Assembly: GCF_001705435.1 (NCBI RefSeq)
Contig: NZ_MDEN01000063.1
Coordinates: 248,001-312,000, forward strand
Direction of reading: 5' to 3'
From: Pseudomonas graminis
GTDB taxonomy: Bacteria > Pseudomonadota > Gammaproteobacteria > Pseudomonadales > Pseudomonadaceae
DNA length: 64,000 bases
Shown here in pieces: positions 35,745-43,248 of this stretch. Each line of letters starts with the position of its first letter. Positions within the stretch are counted from its first letter, which is position 1. A program made the translations under genes and the position numbers. Below the pieces are notes generated by a model. The model was not told the DNA's origin, made no database searches, and saw nothing but the letters and a program-made list of their open reading frames with translations.

Positions 35745-36989
35745 ATGGATGACGTGAATCGCGATTTCAGCAGTTGGCTGCGCTCCCCGGGTCACACGGC
35801 CTGGCTGATGCAGGAGGGCAATCGGCTGCTGGCGTTTGCCAAGGCCTCGAAGCTGCCCCAAGGCTTCGGCAATCTGGACGATTTCGGCCGGCTCCCCGCC
35901 GATGCCGTGGCCGAAACCATGAACACCGCCCGCATGACCCACAGTTTCGCCATGGCCCACATCAACGGTATTCCCGGTTGCGCCGCGCTGGTCGATCACG
36001 GCATCGCCGCACTGGCCGGGCCGTTGCGCGACGCTGAGCACGGTGGCTGGTTCGCCAAGCCTCTGGAACACAGCGACGACACCGGCAAGAACGCCTACCT
36101 GCACGCCTTCGTTGCCCTGGCCGCCAGCTCTGCAGTGGTTGCCCGTCGCCCCGGCGCGCAGGCGCTGCTGGAACAAGCGATTCAGGTGATCACCGGGCAC
36201 TTCTGGAGCGAGGAAGAGGGCGCGATGCGCGAATCCTTCGACCGCGACTGGAGCAACGAAGAAGCCTATCGCGGCGCCAACAGCAACATGCACAGCACCG
36301 AGGCGTTTCTCGCCCTGGCCGACGTCACTGGCGATGCGCGCTGGCTGGAACGGGCGCTGAGCATCGTCGAGCGGGTCATCCATCAGCACGCCGCCGGCAA
36401 CAATCATCAAGTGATCGAGCATTTCACCCTGCAGTGGCAGCCGATGCTCGACTACAACGTCGACAAGCCCGACGACGGTTTTCGCCCCTACGGCACGACG
36501 CCCGGCCATGCCTTCGAGTGGGCGAGGCTGGTGCTGCACCTGGAGGCGGCGCGGCGCAAAGCCGGGCTGGAAACGCCGGCCTGGCTGCTGGAAGACGCGC
36601 GGGGATTATTCGAAAACGCCTGCCGTTATGGCTGGGACGTCGATGGCGCGCCGGGGATCGTCTACACCCTCGACTGGGAAAACCGCCCGGTGGTCCGCCA
36701 TCGCCTGCACTGGACCCACGCCGAAGCGGCCGCCGCCGCAGCCGCACTGCTGCAACGGACCCACGAGCAGCCATACGAAGACTGGTACCGGACGTTCTGG
36801 GAATTCAGCGAGACGCTGTTCATCGATTACGAAAACGGCAGCTGGCGCCACGAGCTCAACTCGCAAAACCAGCCCAGCGCCGACATCTGGGCCGGCAAAC
36901 CGGACCTGTACCACGCCTATCAGGCGACGCTGCTGCCGGTGTTGCCGCTGGAGCAAAGCCTGGCGACGGCATTGGCGAGCCGGGCCTAG
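35745..36989 (+). CDS. AGE-family sugar epimerase/isomerase (mannose isomerase-like)
   Basis: The 414-residue protein fits the N-acylglucosamine 2-epimerase (AGE) (alpha/alpha)6-barrel family. Visible are TARMTHSFAMAHINGIPG, the catalytic-type NSNMHSTEAFLALADVTGD, PDDGFRPYGTTPGHAFEWARL and LHWTHAEAAAAAAALLQRT. The layout is closer to aldose-ketose isomerases such as YihS or mannose isomerase than to true epimerases. It has no cognate transporter next to it. The start ATG at 35745 lacks a strong ribosome site. The specific sugar is uncertain. Confidence 0.85.
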   Translation: MDDVNRDFSSWLRSPGHTAWLMQEGNRLLAFAKASKLPQGFGNLDDFGRLPADAVAETMNTARMTHSFAMAHINGIPGCAALVDHGIAALAGPLRDAEHGGWFAKPLEHSDDTGKNAYLHAFVALAASSAVVARRPGAQALLEQAIQVITGHFWSEEEGAMRESFDRDWSNEEAYRGANSNMHSTEAFLALADVTGDARWLERALSIVERVIHQHAAGNNHQVIEHFTLQWQPMLDYNVDKPDDGFRPYGTTPGHAFEWARLVLHLEAARRKAGLETPAWLLEDARGLFENACRYGWDVDGAPGIVYTLDWENRPVVRHRLHWTHAEAAAAAAALLQRTHEQPYEDWYRTFWEFSETLFIDYENGSWRHELNSQNQPSADIWAGKPDLYHAYQATLLPVLPLEQSLATALASRA

Positions 36990-37064
36990 TCCGCTGGATC
37001 CTGCGCAGTCTCAAGGCCAACACTCCTACAGGTGATGTGTTGTTTGAGGAACGGTGCATCTCGC

Positions 37065-37847
37065 TCACACCTTCAACTCAATCCACGTCGGTGCATGGTC
37101 ACTGGCGTGGGGCAGGTCCCTGACCCAGCGATCCACGCCCGCATTTTTAAGTTTGGGCGCCAGGTCCTTGCTCAACAGCAGGTGGTCAATGCGCAGGCCG
37201 GAGTTGGTCTTCCAGTGGTTGCGGAAATAATCCCAGAACGTGTAAATCCGCTCGTCCGGAAATTTCGCGCGCAGGGCGTCGGTCCAGCCCTGGTCCAACA
37301 GGCGCTCGAAGCAGGCGCGGCTTTCCGGTTGCAGCAAGGCATCCTTCAGCCATGAGCGGGTGTTGTAGATGTCGTTGTCGGTGGGGATGACGTTGTAGTC
37401 CCCGGCCAGCACCACCGGATGCTCGCTGTTGAACAGCGAGTCGGCGTGTGTGATGAAATGCTCGAACCAGTCCAGTTTGTACTCGAACTTCGGCCCCGGC
37501 TGCGGGTTGCCATTGGGCAGGTAAAGGCAGCCGACGATCACGCCCTGAACAGCCGCCTCCAGATAGCGGCTGTGCTTGTCCTTCTCATTGCCCGGCAAAC
37601 CCCGGCGAATCTCCAGCGGCTGACTGTCGCGGGACAGAATCGCCACGCCGTTCCACGACGGCTCGCCCTGCCAGATCACGCCGTAGCCGGCATTGCGGAT
37701 GTCGTCGGCGGGAAAGGCTGCGTCGGCGGCCTTCAGTTCCTGCAGACAGACGATGTCGGGCGCTTCCTTTTCCAGCCATTGCAACAGAATGGGCAAACGC
37801 GCGCGGATGCCGTTGATGTTGAACGTGGCGATTTTCAGCGTGGCCAT
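37065..37847 (-). CDS. xthA: Exodeoxyribonuclease III family AP endonuclease
   Basis: The 260-residue protein has the EEP-fold hallmarks: N10 in ATFNINGIRAR, E37 in CLQELKA, GDYNVIPTDNDIYN, and the C-terminal RIDHLLLSKDLAP with DHAPTWIEL, which contains the catalytic D and H. It should act in base-excision repair on abasic sites and as a 3'-5' exonuclease. GGAGGCGGAC precedes the ATG. It is monocistronic and convergent with the AGE-family gene. Confidence 0.92.
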   Translation of the reverse strand: MATLKIATFNINGIRARLPILLQWLEKEAPDIVCLQELKAADAAFPADDIRNAGYGVIWQGEPSWNGVAILSRDSQPLEIRRGLPGNEKDKHSRYLEAAVQGVIVGCLYLPNGNPQPGPKFEYKLDWFEHFITHADSLFNSEHPVVLAGDYNVIPTDNDIYNTRSWLKDALLQPESRACFERLLDQGWTDALRAKFPDERIYTFWDYFRNHWKTNSGLRIDHLLLSKDLAPKLKNAGVDRWVRDLPHASDHAPTWIELKV

Positions 37848-37952
37848 GGCGTCCGCCTCCAGTGAGTGTGAAGGGTTGGAGGTCGCAGGAGCGATGAAGA
37901 TTCCGTCAGACTGCGCGGGCGAGACTGTGGGCGCGAACCCGGCCGAGCGGAT

Positions 37953-39050
37953 TCAGGCAAAGCGGTGCGACACGCGAATCACCTGCCGGGCGATGTACGC
38001 GCCGGTCACAATCACAGCGAACAGCCGCAGCGTCTGCATCGCCAGCACGAAGCCGACGTCCGAATGGGTGTCGATGGCAATGATCGCCATGGCATCAAGG
38101 CCGCCGGGGCTGGTCGCCAGGTACACCGAGAGAAAGTCCTTGCCCATGATTTCAGCGATGCCCCAGGCTGACAGGGCGCAGAGCAGGATCAGCACCAGCG
38201 CGCCGGCGATCATCGCGGGCAGCCGCCGCCAGACATAGCTGATGGTCACGCGGTCGAAGCGCAGGCCGATGTAACTGCCGATCGCGCCGTAGGCAATCGC
38301 CAGCACCCAGGTGGGTAGGGTGATCTGCAGCACGCCGCTCAATTGCAACGCGCCGCCGAGCAGCAAGGGCACCAGCAACGCCCCGGCCGGCAACCGACTG
38401 CCGAGCATCACGCCGACCCCGATCACCAGCAGGCTCAGCCCCAGATTGAGCAGGTTCATACCGTGCAGCAGCGCGTCGGTGCTATGGGTGTCCGAACCGC
38501 CAGCATCGGCGCCGATCAGCCGGCTCACCAGCGCGCCGACCATGACCACGCAGACCACCCGCACGTATTGCATGGTGGCGACCACCCGGGAGTCGGCACC
38601 GTAATCCTCGGACATCGCGACCATCGCCGACGCCGCCCCCGGTGAAGTCCCCCACGCCGCGGTGCTGCTCTGAATGCCGCCCCAGCGCGCCATGGCGATG
38701 CCGACCACCGCGCTCAACGCGACGGTGAGCAAGGTGGCGAAGACCATCACATGCCACGACTGCATCGCCGCCAGCAAAACGCCAACGGTCATGGAGTGGG
38801 CGACCAGCACGCCGACGGTGCCCTGACCCAGGCGGAACACGTGCTTGTTGAGGCGAACACTGGCCCCGGCAACGCCGAAGCCGATCGCCACCAGCATGGG
38901 CCCAAGAAACAGCGCGGCGGGGACGTGGAAGTATTTGAACAGTTGGCCGGCGCTACCGGCCATGAGGATGAGCAGCAACCACTGGGTCAGCGGGTGCTGG
39001 TGGGCGAGGGCGAACGAGGCGGGGCGTGGCAACGCGGATCTCCAGAGCAT
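37953..39050 (-). CDS. AbrB-family membrane protein
   Basis: The 365-residue protein has about ten hydrophobic segments arranged as two similar halves, each with a G-x-L-L-x-H-type or G-A-A-S-A-M stretch (TSPGAASAMVAMSEDYGAD in the first half, TSPGGLDAMAIIAIDTHSD in the second). This internal duplication is typical of the AbrB/COG3180 family of inner-membrane proteins, thought to act in transport or as regulators of ammonia-related metabolism. The start at 39050 is preferred because it begins just ahead of the first membrane segment. It is divergent from a LysR regulator. Function is unproven. Confidence 0.82.
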   Translation of the reverse strand: MLWRSALPRPASFALAHQHPLTQWLLLILMAGSAGQLFKYFHVPAALFLGPMLVAIGFGVAGASVRLNKHVFRLGQGTVGVLVAHSMTVGVLLAAMQSWHVMVFATLLTVALSAVVGIAMARWGGIQSSTAAWGTSPGAASAMVAMSEDYGADSRVVATMQYVRVVCVVMVGALVSRLIGADAGGSDTHSTDALLHGMNLLNLGLSLLVIGVGVMLGSRLPAGALLVPLLLGGALQLSGVLQITLPTWVLAIAYGAIGSYIGLRFDRVTISYVWRRLPAMIAGALVLILLCALSAWGIAEIMGKDFLSVYLATSPGGLDAMAIIAIDTHSDVGFVLAMQTLRLFAVIVTGAYIARQVIRVSHRFA

Positions 39051-39152
39051 TGGCGATTCCTGGTAGGTGTTTTCCAATGACGCCCAGTATCGACAGCGCA
39101 ATCGATCAAGTCTATTTTCTAATAATCATGAATTGATAACTTTGGTTGATAT

Positions 39153-40055
39153 ATGGACCTGCGTGACCTGACTTATTTTGAAACCATCGCCGAGCTCGGT
39201 CACCTGGGCCGGGCGGCGGAAAAACTCAATCGCAGCCAGCCGGCGTTGACCAAAAGCATCCAGCGGCTGGAGGAGTCCTTCGGCACCAAGCTGTTCCAGC
39301 GCGACGGCCGCCGAATCAAGCTCACGCCGGTCGGCGAACTGTTACAGGCGCGGGGCAAGGTGCTGCAGCAAAGCATCGCCCAGACCCAGCGCGAGGTGCG
39401 CGATTTCGCCAGTGGCGCGGTAGGGGATATCCGTCTGGGCTGTGCGGCGACCATGGCCGAGTACCTGCTGCCCGAGCTGACCAATGCGTTGCTCAAACGC
39501 TCGCCTCAAGTGACCCTGAAACTGGTGATCGGTCAGGACGATATGCTGCGCGAACAGCTGCGCTCCGGGCACCTCGACATGATCATCTGCGCCCAGCGCG
39601 GCGCCGAAGAGGAGTTCACCTTCTACCCGATCCTGACCGACGAAGCGGTGGTGATCGCCAGTCGTAATCACCCGATCTTTAAGGCGCCGTTCGAGATGCG
39701 CGACCTGTGTCGCTATCGCTGGGTGTTGCCGCCGTCCGGGGTGTCGTCGCGCATCTGGGTCGATGACGCCTTCGCCCGCCACGACCTGCCACTGCCGGAC
39801 GTGCAAATCGAATCCAACTCGATTTCCCTGCTGCCCCGACTGATCGCCCAGACCAGTCTGCTGAGTTTTATTGCCCGGGAGACGCTGGAGTTCGGCAAGA
39901 ACATGCAGGACCTGCGCGAGGTGCAGCTGGAACAAACCACCATGGAACGCACCCTGTGCGTCATGCTGCGCCGCGAAGGCTATCTGTCGCCTGCCGCCCA
40001 CGCCATGGTGCGGATGCTGCGCGACGACGGCGGATCCTTCCTCAGTTTGTCCTGA
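39153..40055 (+). CDS. LysR-family transcriptional regulator
   Basis: The 300-residue protein has an N-terminal LysR helix-turn-helix (AELGHLGRAAEKLNRSQPAL at about 13-32, then TKSIQRLEESFGTKLF). The periplasmic-binding-like effector domain follows. It is divergent from the AbrB-type membrane protein, with a 102-base AT-rich gap holding TTGAT repeats at 39133 and 39146, so it probably controls that gene and itself. The ribosome site is weak, but the start fits the normal LysR N-terminus. Confidence 0.9.
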   Translation: MDLRDLTYFETIAELGHLGRAAEKLNRSQPALTKSIQRLEESFGTKLFQRDGRRIKLTPVGELLQARGKVLQQSIAQTQREVRDFASGAVGDIRLGCAATMAEYLLPELTNALLKRSPQVTLKLVIGQDDMLREQLRSGHLDMIICAQRGAEEEFTFYPILTDEAVVIASRNHPIFKAPFEMRDLCRYRWVLPPSGVSSRIWVDDAFARHDLPLPDVQIESNSISLLPRLIAQTSLLSFIARETLEFGKNMQDLREVQLEQTTMERTLCVMLRREGYLSPAAHAMVRMLRDDGGSFLSLS

Positions 40056-40121
40056 CCGGTGCTTTTAACCCGCCGGGTGGGTTAGCCTGCACACAGACAT
40101 TCAACTTCCGGAGCGTCAACG

Positions 40122-40343
40122 ATGCAGGTACAGATCCAGCCACAGACCCGCCAGCCGGGCGCCCACGCCATCGCCTATCTGGCCCACGATGGCGAGCATT
40201 TCGGCGGCGATCAGTCGCCCCTCAACGACGCCGATTCCGACGAAGACCGCGACCCGGAGGGCGAACTGGATTTGAGCGAACTGGATCTGGACGAGTTCGC
40301 CGACGCTGACAAGCTGGACATCAGTTCGTCGAACCTGGAATAG
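40122..40343 (+). CDS. Small acidic protein, 73 residues
   Basis: CCGGAGCGTCAACG places a good ribosome site 7 bases before the ATG. The second half is strikingly acidic (DADSDEDRDPEGELDLSELD and further D/E-rich repeats) and has no hydrophobic core. It follows the LysR gene by 66 bases. I do not recognise a family. Possible roles are a nucleic-acid mimic or a disordered adaptor, but that is speculation. It is followed by a REPIN. Confidence 0.62.
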   Translation: MQVQIQPQTRQPGAHAIAYLAHDGEHFGGDQSPLNDADSDEDRDPEGELDLSELDLDEFADADKLDISSSNLE

Positions 40344-40410
40344 ACGAGGGCGTTGGTGCTCGTATCAAATTCATGAAGACACCGCAGATGGATCTGCCGT
40401 CTGAGGATCT

Positions 40411-40500
40411 GTGGGAGCGAGCTTGCTCGCGAAGACGGCAGTACATCCGCCAGATATTCAGCGGATGTACCCACCACTTCGCGAGCAAGCTCACTCCTAC
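40411..40500. repeat. REPIN of a second type with an inner perfect inverted repeat
   Basis: Outer arms GTGGGAGCGAGCTTGCTCGC and GCGAGCAAGCTCACTCCTAC enclose GTACATCCGC and GCGGATGTAC, a 10-base perfect inverted repeat at 40441-40470. This REP sequence differs from the ACCGGCTTCAGCCGGG type elsewhere in the window. Confidence 0.9.
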
Positions 40501-40510
40501 AGTGTTGGGT

Positions 40511-41014
40511 TCAGCCAGCCAGATGCGCAGCCAATGCCTCAACCGCCTGCTCCGCCGTCTCGCTACTGCCAGCCCAGGTACACGCCAGCATCAAATTACG
40601 CGGCAAACCGAAATCCTCCACCTGAAACCCCTGCGCGTCGAAGCCTGCCGCGTCATGGGCAATTTGCTCGCGCAACGAGCCATTCGCTGCGAAATACGCC
40701 CAGACCGGTTTGCCCAGCGCAACGGCCATCCCCACTTCGAACGCCGTGCCTGAATCCGGCTCGGCGCCGCGAAACGGGTCGAGGTTGGCCAGCACCGCGT
40801 CGCAGCCTTTGATCATCGCGATATTGGCATTGCAAATGACCGCGGCGGTCTCTTCAGGCGACAGCCCCTGAGGCACTTCGTTATCAAAAGGGTACAAACC
40901 CTCAAGACCGTGCCGAGCGCAGAGGGCTTTCAACGCGCGGCCGTGCTCGATGGCGTCGGCGCGAAACACGTCGAAGCCTGCGAGATAAACGAGGGGTTTG
41001 TCAGCGGAAGCCAT
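40511..41014 (-). CDS. Nucleoside 2-deoxyribosyltransferase-like protein
   Basis: The 167-residue protein fits the nucleoside 2-deoxyribosyltransferase fold: VYLAGFDVFRADA at the start, a CDAVLANLDPFRGAEPDSGTA segment (in parts: AVLANLDPFRG and EPDSGTAFEVGMA), with the Glu of TAFEVGMA as likely nucleophile. CAGGAGATCGTC precedes the ATG at 41014. It would act in purine/pyrimidine base exchange or nucleotide hydrolysis. It is divergent from the FAN1 gene. Confidence 0.85.
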   Translation of the reverse strand: MASADKPLVYLAGFDVFRADAIEHGRALKALCARHGLEGLYPFDNEVPQGLSPEETAAVICNANIAMIKGCDAVLANLDPFRGAEPDSGTAFEVGMAVALGKPVWAYFAANGSLREQIAHDAAGFDAQGFQVEDFGLPRNLMLACTWAGSSETAEQAVEALAAHLAG

Positions 41015-41121
41015 GACGATCTCCTGAAAAATGCGTGAAGGGAGTGTAGCGGGTGGGCAGCGCTCTTTGGTCCGCGCCGTTGATCGGGCGGGCGCCATCC
41101 TACAGCAGTCAGGGCTGGAAT

Positions 41122-41137
41122 CTGTACGGATAACCAG
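41122..41137 (+). promoter_or_regulatory. LexA-like SOS box before the FAN1 gene
   Basis: CTGTACGGATAACCAG fits CTG-N10-CAG and reads on into TA as in the CTGT...CAGTA consensus. It lies 40 bases before the proposed GTG start. Confidence 0.62.
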
Positions 41138-41177
41138 TATCCTGACGCTCTTCCGTCAGCCTTTACGTGACCTCGCC

Positions 41178-42839
41178 GTGAGCCTTTCCCCCCTCGACAA
41201 TCCGTTTTATTACCTGGACAACTTCCGCCAGGTCCTGAACTGGATCGCCCAGCGCTACGACGACCTGCTCGATGAAGACGAGCGTCGCTTCATCGACGAT
41301 TTTGCCCAGCTGCCGCAGCCGGCACAGGCCTTGCTGGTGCGCATGGTCATGCGCAAAGGCACGTTGTTCCGCGCCAGCAAGCTGGATTACGCCGAGATCG
41401 GCGATGTCCGGTTGGCCGCCGCGCCGTTGCTGGAATCCGGCTGGGTCGACGGTCAGCCTCATCTGGACCTTCACGCTCTGTTCGCGCTGCTGCGCAAAGA
41501 TGAGCTGGGCCAGTGTTTCAAAGCCCACGGCGTCAAAAGCGCCGAGAAAAAATCCGACCTGCTGCAGCGCCTGCTGCCGATCTACGAATCGCCCCAGCGC
41601 CTGGAGCACTGGTTTGCCGGGTTTGAAGAAGTGATCTTCGCCCTCCAGGTCATGCCCCTGTGCGACCGGCTTCGCCTGCTGTACTTCGGCAATCTGTACC
41701 AGGAATGGTCGGAGTTTGTCCTGGCGGACCTGGGCATATATCGCTACGAGAAAGTCGAGTTTTCCGTCGAATCCCGTGGCATCAACCAGCGCGCCGACAT
41801 CGACACCTGCGTGCACCTGCACAGCTGCCGACAGGCGCTGGACGACGGCATGGCATTGACCGACCTGGCGCCGCAAGCGCTGGCGGTCACGACCGACAAC
41901 CCCTGGCTGGCCATGCGTCGCGCCAAGCTGTTGTTCAAGATCGGTCAGCAGGCCGAACGCGAACAGGACTGGCCGCTGGCGCTCAGCGTCTACGCGCAGT
42001 CCAGCTACCCCGGCGCCCGCGTGCGCAGGATTCGCGTGCTCGAACGCAGCGAGCAATTTCTCGACGCGATGACGTTGCTGCTGGAAGCCCAGTCGGCGCC
42101 GGAAAACGACGAAGAAACCCAACACCTGCTGCGCATACAGCCGCGTCTGAAACGCAAGCTGGGCGAGGGCAGCGTGCAGAAACGGTTGAAACGAACGGTC
42201 ACTCGGCTTGATTTGAGCGTGCTGCCGCTGCCCGATCACAGCGTCGAACGGCTGATCCAGCAGCATTTGGCGGAAGAGGGCAGCGAGGTGCACTACGTCG
42301 AGAATGCGCTGGTCAATTCGCTGTTCGGTTTGCTCTGTTGGCGGGCGATCTTCGCGCCACTGCCGGGGGCTTTTTTCCACCCGTTTCACAGCGCACCGAG
42401 TGACCTCTACAGCCCGGACTTTTACCAACGCCGCGCAGCCCTGTTCGACGAATGCCTGGCGCAGCTCGACGACCAGCGTTACGAAGCAGTGATCCGCGAC
42501 ACCTACCTCAGCAAATTCGGCCTGCAATCGCCCTTCGTGTTCTGGGGCGCGCTGACCCCCGCACTGCTGGATCAAGCGCTGCATTGCCTGCCGGCGCAAC
42601 ACCTCAAACGCTGGTTCCGCCGCCTGCTGCAAGACATCAAAGCCAACCGCACCGGCATGCCCGACCTCATCCAGTTCTACCCCGAACAACGCCGCTACCG
42701 AATGATCGAAGTCAAAGGCCCCGGTGACCGCCTGCAAGACAACCAACTGCGCTGGATCGACTTCTGCGCCGAACACGACATGCCGGTGGTGGTGTGCTAT
42801 GTGAAATGGGCGGAAGAAGAAGTGCGGGCGGTGGGGTGA
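41178..42839 (+). CDS. FAN1-like structure-specific nuclease (VRR-NUC domain)
   Basis: The predicted 553-residue protein starts at GTG 41178 (VSLSPLDNPFYYLDNF), the length of bacterial FAN1. Upstream in-frame sequence has no support. The C-terminal VRR-NUC nuclease has GMPDL and MIEVKGPGD, giving the PD-(D/E)xK residues D496, E511 and K513. The central part is helical with TPR-like character, and the N-terminal part carries an SAP-like segment (DLLQRLLPIYE). FAN1 cuts branched and cross-linked DNA. A LexA-like box lies in the promoter region, suggesting DNA-damage induction. Confidence 0.9.
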   Translation: MSLSPLDNPFYYLDNFRQVLNWIAQRYDDLLDEDERRFIDDFAQLPQPAQALLVRMVMRKGTLFRASKLDYAEIGDVRLAAAPLLESGWVDGQPHLDLHALFALLRKDELGQCFKAHGVKSAEKKSDLLQRLLPIYESPQRLEHWFAGFEEVIFALQVMPLCDRLRLLYFGNLYQEWSEFVLADLGIYRYEKVEFSVESRGINQRADIDTCVHLHSCRQALDDGMALTDLAPQALAVTTDNPWLAMRRAKLLFKIGQQAEREQDWPLALSVYAQSSYPGARVRRIRVLERSEQFLDAMTLLLEAQSAPENDEETQHLLRIQPRLKRKLGEGSVQKRLKRTVTRLDLSVLPLPDHSVERLIQQHLAEEGSEVHYVENALVNSLFGLLCWRAIFAPLPGAFFHPFHSAPSDLYSPDFYQRRAALFDECLAQLDDQRYEAVIRDTYLSKFGLQSPFVFWGALTPALLDQALHCLPAQHLKRWFRRLLQDIKANRTGMPDLIQFYPEQRRYRMIEVKGPGDRLQDNQLRWIDFCAEHDMPVVVCYVKWAEEEVRAVG

Positions 42840-42857
42840 GCTGGGATTGGCTGACGC

Positions 42858-42904
42858 GGGGACAGATTAATTTACGGTGAAGCGCTGTAAATAAATCAGT
42901 CCCC
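42858..42904. repeat. GGGGACAGAT-type palindromic repeat
   Basis: GGGGACAGATTAATTTAC and GTAAATAAATCAGTCCCC form a long imperfect inverted repeat with an 11-base loop. Such GGGGACAG...CTGTCCCC palindromes are widely dispersed in gammaproteobacteria and are probably mobile. Confidence 0.75.
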
Positions 42905-42916
42905 TTTAAACAAAAG

Positions 42917-42942
42917 GCTTCCCGGCTAATGCCGGTCCTACT
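42917..42942. repeat. Solo REP element
   Basis: CTTCCCGGCTAATGCCGGTC is a single inverted REP copy with one change (TAATG for TAAAG), followed by CTACTA. Confidence 0.8.
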
Positions 42943-43003
42943 AACCGTTTTTGATCTTCATACGCAAAAAGTTCAGACACCGCCAATCGCGACTTGGGTG
43001 CAG

Positions 43004-43184
43004 GCCGAACGCAGACGACGCGGAGTGGGTCGAGCCGCATGGATGCGGCGAGAGCGCCGTCAGGACATGGATGTCCGTTCGGCGCGGGCCCACGGAGCGA
43101 GACCGGAGTGAAGGAACCCCGAGGTACGAGGGGCCCAACCAGGAGCAAGCACCCTTGGTTACTTGGGGTGCTTTTCCAAGTAAC
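43004..43184 (+). other. Structured repeat-like element with GGA-containing hairpin loops
   Basis: On the plus strand GCCGAACG (43004-43011) pairs perfectly with CGTTCGGC (43076-43083), and GACGACGC (43014-43021) with GCGCCGTC (43054-43061) bar one mismatch. Within are two hairpins with the same AUGGAU loop: GCCGC/GCGGC (43034-43049) and GGAC/GTCC (43063-43076). A GGGCCC pair (43086-43091 with 43131-43136) and a 7-bp hairpin AGCACCC/GGGTGCT ending in TTTT follow. Eight GGA triplets occur. No credible gene is present, though frames stay open because of GC bias. The element may be a non-coding RNA or a dispersed repeat of structured type. Confidence 0.6.
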
Positions 43185-43200
43185 TCGCCGAAGGCGAAAT

Positions 43201-43218
43201 GTCTGCCCTTAGGCAGAC
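43201..43218. terminator. Hairpin downstream of the SNF2 helicase gene
   Basis: GTCTGCC and GGCAGAC pair around CTTA, 31 bases past the helicase stop. The T tract is weak on either side, so termination is likely but unproven. Confidence 0.5.
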
Positions 43219-43248
43219 GCTTTAGATCTTGATCCTGAAAACACCTGC

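Noticed and set aside
42994..43212. Overlapping open frames on the plus strand in the structured repeat region
   Set aside because: The sequence is explained by paired stems. The frames lack ribosome sites and look like translations of a repeat.
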